This document shows positions 1-5,116 of a stretch of DNA of 9,733 nt, in pieces. The DNA comes from Candidatus Luteimonas excrementigallinarum. GTDB taxonomy: Bacteria > Pseudomonadota > Gammaproteobacteria > Xanthomonadales > Xanthomonadaceae. The translations under genes were made by a program, and so were the position numbers. Numbering within the stretch: position 1 is the first letter of the stretch; the number at the start of each line of letters is the position of its first letter. Below the pieces are notes generated by a model. That model searched no databases and was not told the origin of the DNA. It saw only the letters and a list, made by a program, of their open reading frames with translations. The stretch is from contig DXCY01000276.1 in assembly GCA_019115725.1 (NCBI GenBank), positions 1 to 9,733 on the forward strand. The letters run 5' to 3'.

Positions 1-33
1 GACGTTGATGATCGGCTTCGGATGGAGGCCGAC

Positions 34-139
34 CCCCGTCGTGGCCGGGAGGCCTTTGCGCGTAAGTAAAGGAGGAGGCCGTAGCCGCAGGCGCAGGCCG
101 GGGGACATGGAGCGCAAAGGCCTCCCGGCCGCGGCGGGG
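34..139. repeat. Long palindromic (inverted-repeat) element
   Basis: The arm at 43-61 (GGCCGGGAGGCCTTTGCGC) is the exact reverse complement of 112-130, 19 of 19 bases. Pairing continues outward through 34-42 with 131-139 if two G-T pairs are allowed, giving a stem of about 28 bp around a 50-base centre (62-111). The centre contains a purine-rich GGAGGAGG run (71-78) and a tandem GCAGGC (87-98). Neither strand has a T-tract after the stem, so it is not a standard intrinsic terminator, although it lies just past the 3' end of the HemJ-like gene and could slow polymerase or protect mRNA ends. No transposase or target duplication is visible. From memory it resembles dispersed palindromic elements of Xanthomonadaceae, but that was not checked. 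The rest of 1-186 holds no gene I can support; reading frame 1 stays open from the left edge to a TAA at 67-69. Confidence 0.75.
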
Positions 140-186
140 CCCGTCAGGTCAAAGCTTAGGTAAAGCACAGAATCGGACCCAGGCGC

Positions 187-642
187 TTACCGCCCGGCAT
201 GGATGGGCGGCGGCGGGAGGTCGCCGGCGGTGTCGGGCTTGGCGCCAGTGAGGGCGGCAATGGCGAGGATGAGGGCGAGCGGGATCCAGCCCAGGGTGCG
301 GTAGAACCAGGGGCCGTGGCGGGGTTTGCCCTGGCCAAGCTGGTAGAGGATCACGCCGAGGTAGAGGTGGATGAGGATGGCGAGGGTGACGACGGCGAGT
401 TTCATGACCAGCCAGGCACCGTCAGGATTCCAGGCCATGAGGATGGCGCCGATGACGGTGGTGACCAGGGCGGCGGGGGTCATGATGCGGAAGAAGAGAA
501 GGTTGGCGGCCGGGTTGAAATAGGCGCGGTCGGCGTCGATTTCACCACGCTGGTGGGCCACGAACAGGCGCGGCAGGAAGAACAGGCCGGTAAACCAGAC
601 CGCCATGGCGGCGATGTGCAGGACCTTGAGCCAGAAGTACAT
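187..642 (-). CDS. hemJ: HemJ/CopD-family membrane protein (probable protoporphyrinogen IX oxidase)
   Basis: A 151-residue integral membrane protein of the UPF0093/HemJ family. Characterised HemJ proteins oxidise protoporphyrinogen IX to protoporphyrin IX, the penultimate step of haem synthesis, in the inner membrane. The N-terminus carries the family signature: LHIAAMAVWFTGLFFLPRLF at residues 8-27, with His9, Trp16 and Arg25, then His30. A second block, WLVMKLAVV (77-85) with Lys81 and then His92, matches the conserved Lys and His of a later helix. About four hydrophobic helices fit the family, and the length is normal (about 140-200). The tail is Pro-rich. The ATG is chosen because the signature begins immediately after it; upstream there is only a weak GGCGGAA ribosome site. 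The gene is divergent from ctaG. Annotation pipelines may call it simply CopD family. The family call is firm; the enzymatic role is inferred from homology. Confidence 0.8.
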   Translation of the reverse strand: MYFWLKVLHIAAMAVWFTGLFFLPRLFVAHQRGEIDADRAYFNPAANLLFFRIMTPAALVTTVIGAILMAWNPDGAWLVMKLAVVTLAILIHLYLGVILYQLGQGKPRHGPWFYRTLGWIPLALILAIAALTGAKPDTAGDLPPPPIHAGR

Positions 643-743
643 GGTGTTTCCGCCATCAGGGATTGCAGCTGCCAGACCCTAGGACACCGGCGGCGAAGCG
701 GGTGTGCACGCGGCGTTGGCATGCGCCGGCCTACTTTCAAGCC

Positions 744-1670
744 ATGCGTGTAACGGCCACCCTCGCCTGCCTGTCGCCGCTGCTGGGCCTCGCGCCGGAT
801 GCGGCAGCGCTGCCGCGGGTGACGGCACTGGCCTGCTTCGCGGGCGATGCCCCACCTGCGCTGGGCGGGGCGTGGACGCTTTCCCCCTTTCTGTTGCCCC
901 CTGCAGCACTGCTGGTGCTGTACCTGGTGGGCGTGGCCCGGCTATGGCGACAGGCGGGAGCCGGGCACGGCATCGGGTACGGGGAGGCGAGCGCCTTCAT
1001 GGCCGGGGCGGTCGTATTTTTCCTGGCGACTATGTGGCCGCTGGATGCATTCGGGGCGTGGTCGCTGGCGGCGCATATGGGTCAGCACATGCTGCTGTTG
1101 GCAGTGGCGCCGCCGCTGCTGCTGGCCGGGCGGCCGCTGGCAGGGATTGCGCACGCCCTGCCTGCAAGGTGGTCGCGCCGGCTGCATGGGTGGGTCGGGC
1201 CGGTGCAGCGCTGGCTGGCCGCCCGGCTGGGGCCGGCGACCGTGGCCCATGCGGGCGTGATGGTGCTGTGGCACGTGCCGGCGGCGATTGCCGTGGCGCT
1301 GTCGGATCCGCTGCTGCACCTGGCCATGCACCTGGCCTTCGTGCTGGCCGGGCTGTGGTTCTGGATTGCGGTGTGGCAGCGGATCCGCCAGCCGGACACG
1401 GGCGTAGCGGCGGGGCTGGTGGCGCTGCTGACGGTAACGCTGGTGATGGGATTCACCGGCGCCCTGCTGACCTTCGCCCCGCGCATCCTGTATCCGGCCT
1501 ATGCCCTGCGCGCGCCGATGCTGGGGCTGGATCCGCTGGCCGACCAGCAGCTGGCCGGGCTGCTGATGTGGGTGCCCAGCTGCCTGCCCTACCTGGCCGG
1601 CGGGCTGTGGTTGCTGCTGCACGGGTTCGAACGCCTGCGCCGCCGGCATGGTGCGACTGTCATGGAGTAA
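744..1670 (+). CDS. ctaG: Cytochrome c oxidase assembly protein, caa3_CtaG family
   Basis: A 308-residue multi-spanning membrane protein of the caa3-type CtaG family, linked to assembly and copper loading of haem-copper oxidases. It is unrelated to the Cox11-type proteins also named CtaG. Family landmarks are PLDAFGAW followed by HMGQHMLLLAVAPPLLLAGRP (His111, His115), WHVP (His177), HLAMHLAF (His192, His196) and ADQQLAGLLMWVP near the end. The paired histidines are candidate copper ligands. About seven hydrophobic helices are visible after an N-terminal signal-like or extra hydrophobic segment (residues 1-24). The reading frame stays open back to a TTG at 663, but those 27 residues are Arg/Pro-rich and unlike the family, so the ATG at 744 is preferred; its ribosome site is weak. 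The 101-bp gap to the divergent hemJ must hold both promoters, but I see no convincing -35/-10 pair. The next gene starts 7 bp after the stop, suggesting an operon. Confidence 0.85.
   Translation: MRVTATLACLSPLLGLAPDAAALPRVTALACFAGDAPPALGGAWTLSPFLLPPAALLVLYLVGVARLWRQAGAGHGIGYGEASAFMAGAVVFFLATMWPLDAFGAWSLAAHMGQHMLLLAVAPPLLLAGRPLAGIAHALPARWSRRLHGWVGPVQRWLAARLGPATVAHAGVMVLWHVPAAIAVALSDPLLHLAMHLAFVLAGLWFWIAVWQRIRQPDTGVAAGLVALLTVTLVMGFTGALLTFAPRILYPAYALRAPMLGLDPLADQQLAGLLMWVPSCLPYLAGGLWLLLHGFERLRRRHGATVME
1664..1667 (+). promoter_or_regulatory. Ribosome binding site for the TspO-like gene
   Basis: GGAG lies inside the last codons of ctaG, 10 bases before the ATG at 1678. It supports that start over the in-frame GTG at 1648, which overlaps ctaG, and suggests coupled translation of the two genes. 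Confidence 0.6.
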
Positions 1671-1677
1671 TTACCGC

Positions 1678-2403
1678 ATGAGAATTCCTGTCCTGCTGTT
1701 GGCGCTGGCTGTCCCCGTGGTGGCCTGGCTGTCGCAGACCGGCGCGTTCGGGCCCGACCAGGGCACGATCTCCGACCGCTATCCCACCCTGCTGGTCGCG
1801 GCCGGCTGGGCGTTCTCGATCTGGAGCCCCATCTTCGCGCTGGATATCGTCCACGGCGTGCTGCAGGCGACCGGGCGGCGCAGGCACGATGCGGTGCTGG
1901 GGCGCATCGCGCCGGCGACGGCCGCGGGCTTCTTCCTCACCGCGATCTGGATGCCGCTGTTCTCGCAGGAGCTGTTCTGGCTGTGCCTGGTGGTGATCTT
2001 CGGCGCGCTGGCCTGCCTGGCCTGGAGCGCGCTGGTGCTCTCGCGCAGCCGCGGGCACCGCTGGTCATGGCTCGCCCTGTCGCTGCACGCGGGCTGGCTG
2101 TCGCTGGCGGCCTTCCTCAACCTGGCGCAAACCATCGTGGCCCATGAACTCCTGCCCACCGACAGCATGCTGGGCTGGAGCACGGTGCTGTTCGCGCTCG
2201 CAGCCGCCCTGCTGCTCGGGCTCAACCACGCCATGCGCGGGAACCTGGCCTTTGTGGCGGCGGCGCTGTGGGGGCTGGTGGCGGTAGCTGTGGAACAGTC
2301 GGGCAGTGCACTGGCGGGCGCGGATGCCGCAGCCTGGATCGCCGCCGGCATCGCCGTGCTGCTTGCAGCGCAGACCCTGTGGCTGCGGATCCGCACCCCG
2401 TAG
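1678..2403 (+). CDS. TspO/MBR-like tryptophan-rich membrane protein
   Basis: A 241-residue, strongly hydrophobic protein with about seven or eight predicted membrane helices. The segment ISDRYPTLLVAAGWAFSIWS (31-50) matches the opening of proteins usually annotated as tryptophan-rich sensory proteins related to TspO/MBR: a DRYP-type motif, then (P/A)AGWxFSIW ahead of the next helix. A second familiar block is HAGWLSLAAFLNLAQ (137-151), where Gly-Trp and Asn are typical. True TspO is shorter (about 150-180 residues, five helices) and binds porphyrins; this longer group is poorly characterised, so tetrapyrrole binding or sensing is only an inference. There are many Trp residues across the helices. 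The ATG at 1678 is supported by a GGAG site and places Met directly before the first helix. It lies 7 bp after ctaG, probably co-transcribed, and is convergent with the photolyase gene. Confidence 0.65.
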   Translation: MRIPVLLLALAVPVVAWLSQTGAFGPDQGTISDRYPTLLVAAGWAFSIWSPIFALDIVHGVLQATGRRRHDAVLGRIAPATAAGFFLTAIWMPLFSQELFWLCLVVIFGALACLAWSALVLSRSRGHRWSWLALSLHAGWLSLAAFLNLAQTIVAHELLPTDSMLGWSTVLFALAAALLLGLNHAMRGNLAFVAAALWGLVAVAVEQSGSALAGADAAAWIAAGIAVLLAAQTLWLRIRTP

Positions 2404-2423
2404 GCCGGGGCTACGCCCCCGGC
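2404..2423. terminator. GC-rich hairpin between convergent genes
   Basis: Starting directly after the TAG stop, GCCGGGG (2404-2410) pairs perfectly with CCCCGGC (2417-2423) around a six-base loop. An alternative fold with one bulged C gives eight pairs and a three-base loop. There is no T-run on either side, so it is not a canonical intrinsic terminator. Its position in the 58-bp gap between the convergent TspO-like and photolyase genes suits a bidirectional transcript end or mRNA-stabilising hairpin. It could also be a single REP-like unit. Confidence 0.45.
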
Positions 2424-2461
2424 GCCCCTCGCCGTGAACGGCCCCCCAGCCGCCGCTGGTC

Positions 2462-3919
2462 TCAAACCGTCTGCGCACGCGCCTTGATGCTGGCGAAGGC
2501 GTCCAGGGCGGCACGCCGACTGTCGGCAAGATCCACTATCGGCGCATCCGGATAGCCGCGCAGGCTCGCGCGCTCGATCGGCCGGGCTTCCCACGGCGCA
2601 TGGCGCAGCGCCGGCGGCAGCACGCGCAGCTCCGGCACCCAGCGCGCGATATAGGCGCCTTCGGAATCAAAGCGGCGCGACTGCAGCACCGGGTTGAACA
2701 CGCGGAAGTACGGCGCGGCATCCACCCCGGTGCCCGCCGCCCACTGCCAGCCCATGGTGTTGTTGGCCAGGTCCGCATCCACCAGCGTGTCCCAGAACCA
2801 GCGCGCGCCGTGGCGCCAGTGCAGGCGCAGGTTCCTGGTGAGGAAGCTGGCCACGATCATGCGCACCCGGTTGTGCATCCAGCCGGTGGCCCACAGCTCG
2901 CGCATGCCGGCATCGATGATCGGCACGCCGGTGCGGCCCTGCTGCCAGGCCGCCAGCTCGTCCGCCGCCGGCGCGCGCCAGGGGAAATCATCGAAACGGC
3001 GGTTGAAGTTTTCCTGGGGGGTGTGCGGGAAGTGGTGCAGCACGTGGTGGGCAAAGTCGCGCCAGCCCAGCTCGCGCACAAAGGCCTCGCGCTCGCCGGG
3101 TGCATGATCGCCAAGGGCATCCATCACCCGCCACGGCGCGATATGGCCGAAATGCAGATACGGTGAGAGCCGGGAGGTCAGACGCTGGCCGGGCAGGTCG
3201 CGCCCTTGCGCATAGCCGTGCAAGCCGTTGTCGATGAACGCCTGCAGTGCGGCCTCGGCACCCGCCTCCCCCGGTGCCCAGCCCTCCCCGCCTCGGGACT
3301 CCCAGAACGGGGCATCCCAGCGCGGCACGGGCTGCAGGCCGAGGCTCTCGAGCGGAACCTCCCCATCGATGACATCAAAGCCCGGCAGCCGTTCCGGCGC
3401 GGGCGTCAGGCGCTGCGGCTGCCACGCGGTCAGCGCGGCTTTCCAGAACGGGGTGAACACGCGGAACGGATCGCCCTGGCGGGTGGCCAGCTGCCACGGC
3501 TCGAACAGCAGCGACCCGTTCCAGGCTTCGGCCCGCACGCCGGAGGCCAGCAGATCGTGGCGGATGCCTTCGTCGCGGTCGGCAACGGCAGGCTCGTGGC
3601 GGCGGTTCCAGAACACCGCCTCGGCGCCCACCTCCTTCGCCACCCGGTGCAGGACGGCGGCGCTGTCGCCGGCAAACAGATGCAGGCGTGAGCCGATCGC
3701 CCGCAGGTCCGAATCCAGCTGCGCAAGCGCCCGGTGCCGCCACGCCATGGACGCAGCGCCCGGCGCCCACGCGCCCTCTTCATGGGCCGCGTGGATATAC
3801 AGCGGCACCGGCGCCAGGCCGGCGCGCAAGGCGGCCTGCAGCGCGGGGTTGTCCCGCAGCCGCAGATCGTTGCGGAACCAGACCAGCGCGCGGCCCTGCT
3901 CCAATGGCGTCCGGCCCAT
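2462..3919 (-). CDS. phrB: Deoxyribodipyrimidine photolyase, class I CPD type
   Basis: A 485-residue cytosolic flavoprotein that uses blue/near-UV light to split cyclobutane pyrimidine dimers. Residues 10-135 form the Rossmann-like antenna domain (ALVWFRNDLRLRDNPAL; VFWNRRHEP at 102-110, typical of the folate antenna site). The helical FAD domain follows: SRLSPYLHFGHI (249-260), ELGWRDFAHH (283-292), GWMHNRVRM (346-354) and DADLANNTMGWQW (381-393), then DAAPYFRVFNP (400-410). Asn387 aligns with the Asn next to flavin N5 in the E. coli enzyme, and Trp391 with the flavin-proximal Trp of its electron-transfer triad, so the enzyme looks functional. Its length matches E. coli PhrB (472). The ATG lies 11 bp after the PepSY gene stop with a poor ribosome site, so expression may depend on coupling to that gene. 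A cryptochrome-like role cannot be excluded but is less likely. Confidence 0.93.
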   Translation of the reverse strand: MGRTPLEQGRALVWFRNDLRLRDNPALQAALRAGLAPVPLYIHAAHEEGAWAPGAASMAWRHRALAQLDSDLRAIGSRLHLFAGDSAAVLHRVAKEVGAEAVFWNRRHEPAVADRDEGIRHDLLASGVRAEAWNGSLLFEPWQLATRQGDPFRVFTPFWKAALTAWQPQRLTPAPERLPGFDVIDGEVPLESLGLQPVPRWDAPFWESRGGEGWAPGEAGAEAALQAFIDNGLHGYAQGRDLPGQRLTSRLSPYLHFGHIAPWRVMDALGDHAPGEREAFVRELGWRDFAHHVLHHFPHTPQENFNRRFDDFPWRAPAADELAAWQQGRTGVPIIDAGMRELWATGWMHNRVRMIVASFLTRNLRLHWRHGARWFWDTLVDADLANNTMGWQWAAGTGVDAAPYFRVFNPVLQSRRFDSEGAYIARWVPELRVLPPALRHAPWEARPIERASLRGYPDAPIVDLADSRRAALDAFASIKARAQTV

Positions 3920-3930
3920 CCCGGTCAGAC

Positions 3931-4368
3931 TCAGTCGCGCTTGCGGGCCACGACCTCGCCGGTTTCCGGATCCATGAACAGGTCATAGTCCACCCCGGCC
4001 TGCTCGGCATCGGCTTCCCACATGCCGTCGTCAAAGTGCACGTCGCGGATGCGCTCATAGCCGGCGGCTTCCAGCCCGGCGCGCACGTCCGCTTCGGTGA
4101 GCGAGGTGCGGGCATCCTCCGGATACACCGCGCCCGTACGCGGATCGATGCGGAGCTCGACCCGGCGGCCGTCACGGCGCGCGTCCGCCTCCCACAGGCC
4201 GTCATCGCGATCCAGATCATCGATATCGGTGTAGCCGGCGGCGGTGATCGCGCTGCGCACATCACTCTCGCTCATACCGTCCTGGCCCCGATCCACCGCG
4301 CACGCGGGGCCCGCTGCGAAAGCCAGCACCGTGGCCAGGGCCAGCGGTTTGATGGAAGCAATGTTCAT
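3931..4368 (-). CDS. Secreted tandem PepSY-domain protein
   Basis: A 145-residue protein with a Sec signal peptide (Lys7, then a hydrophobic stretch 8-21, ending in PACA with probable cleavage after Ala24). The mature part is two similar repeats of about 52 residues. The first runs MSESDVRSAITAAGY to DPRTGAVYPED (32-85) and the second LTEADVRAGLEAAGY to DPETGEVVARKRD (90-145); both contain a D-DGxWEADA core. This is the PepSY-like fold (PepSY_2 type), common in small periplasmic proteins of unknown role; an inhibitory or ligand-binding function is suggested for the family, not shown here. The mature chain is very acidic apart from a basic RKRD end. A GGAG site six bases upstream supports this ATG over one four codons earlier. 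The open frame upstream of the signal peptide runs antisense to the flavodoxin gene and is not used. It is probably co-transcribed with phrB, 11 bp downstream. Confidence 0.8.
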   Translation of the reverse strand: MNIASIKPLALATVLAFAAGPACAVDRGQDGMSESDVRSAITAAGYTDIDDLDRDDGLWEADARRDGRRVELRIDPRTGAVYPEDARTSLTEADVRAGLEAAGYERIRDVHFDDGMWEADAEQAGVDYDLFMDPETGEVVARKRD

Positions 4369-4374
4369 GTCCGT

Positions 4375-4378
4375 CTCC
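4375..4378 (-). promoter_or_regulatory. Ribosome binding site for the PepSY-domain gene
   Basis: On the minus strand this reads GGAG, six bases before the ATG at 4368. It decides between that ATG and an in-frame ATG at 4380 that overlaps the site itself. Confidence 0.65.
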
Positions 4379-4487
4379 ATGGGAATGGACGCTGATTTTC
4401 GCTGCCCGCGCGCCAGCACCCGGTGAATTCGCCCTGCAGACGCCGCGTGGACGGAGGCCGACGCACACTGCCCCTTCCCCCGCACAC

Positions 4488-4491
4488 GGAG
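4488..4491 (+). promoter_or_regulatory. Ribosome binding site for the flavodoxin-fold gene
   Basis: GGAG sits six bases before the ATG at 4498 and supports this start over the in-frame ATG at 4423. The 25 residues from 4423 are rich in Arg and Pro and do not belong to the flavodoxin fold. The 129-bp gap to the divergent PepSY gene presumably holds both promoters; no clear -35/-10 pair was seen. Confidence 0.65.
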
Positions 4492-4497
4492 CCCGCC

Positions 4498-5109
4498 ATG
4501 GCGCCCCGCGCATTCGGACTCAACTGCACGCTCACTCCCAGCCCGAAGTCGTCCTCCACCCAGAAGATGCTCGACCAGGTGCTTGGCGCGATCGCCGCAC
4601 ACGGTTTCGAGACCTCCCACCAGCGGCTGGTGGACCTGGAGATCCGTCCCGGCGTGGCCGCCGACGAGGGCGAGGGCGACGACTGGCCCGCGGTGCGCGA
4701 AAAAATCCTCGACGCCCGCATCCTCGTCCTCGCCACGCCGATCTGGATGGGCCAGCCCTCCAGCATCACAAAGCGCGTGTTCGAACGGCTGAACGCCTTC
4801 CTCGGCGAGATCGATGATGACGGCCGCTATCCCACCTTCGGCCGGGTGGCGGTGACCGCCGTGGTGGGCAATGAGGACGGCGCCCATCATGTGATCGCCC
4901 AGAGCCACCAGGCCCTGGCCGACGTGGGCTTCACCATCCCTGCCGGCGGCCATCCCTACTGGGTCGGCGAAGCCATGGGCGAGGTGGATTACATCGACCT
5001 GGACGAGACCCCGGAAAAAGTGGCGCAGACCATCCGCACCGTGGCCGCCAATGCCGCGCACCTGGCGCGGCTGCTGGACGACAGCCCCTACCCGCCGGCA
5101 GGCGGCTGA
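4498..5109 (+). CDS. Flavodoxin-fold NAD(P)H-dependent FMN oxidoreductase
   Basis: A 203-residue soluble protein of the NADPH-dependent FMN reductase/flavodoxin-like family. The phosphate-binding loop is seen in LNCTLTPSPKSSST (8-21), where small and hydroxyl residues follow the first beta strand. The second flavin contact is ILVLATPIWMGQPSSITKRV (75-94), with the typical TPIWxGxPSSxxK pattern. VVGNEDGAHH (122-131) matches the third flavin loop of the family. Length and layout are those of a single-domain flavodoxin-like reductase. The natural substrate cannot be told from sequence: quinone, flavin, azo or iron reduction are all possible. It is divergent from the PepSY gene and ends 7 bp from the stop of the cyclic-di-GMP gene on the other strand, so the two transcripts probably overlap at their 3' ends. 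Confidence 0.82.
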   Translation: MAPRAFGLNCTLTPSPKSSSTQKMLDQVLGAIAAHGFETSHQRLVDLEIRPGVAADEGEGDDWPAVREKILDARILVLATPIWMGQPSSITKRVFERLNAFLGEIDDDGRYPTFGRVAVTAVVGNEDGAHHVIAQSHQALADVGFTIPAGGHPYWVGEAMGEVDYIDLDETPEKVAQTIRTVAANAAHLARLLDDSPYPPAGG

Positions 5110-5116
5110 GCCGGCC

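Noticed and set aside
70..108. GGAGGAGG followed by ATG in the palindrome centre, as a possible small gene start
   Set aside because: The spacing of 27 bases is too long for initiation, and the frame after the ATG at 106 covers only the palindrome arm and hemJ antisense sequence.
663..743. TTG-initiated 27-residue extension of CtaG
   Set aside because: Arg/Pro-rich, unlike family N-termini, and it would place a soluble tail before a signal-like segment; the ATG at 744 fits better.
199..753. A 184-codon plus-strand open frame opposite hemJ
   Set aside because: Gly/Glu/Asp-rich shadow of the hydrophobic HemJ codons; no start signal or family resemblance.
4369..5061. Upstream extension of the PepSY reading frame
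   Set aside because: It runs antisense through the flavodoxin-fold gene, and the signal peptide with its GGAG site marks the true start at 4368.
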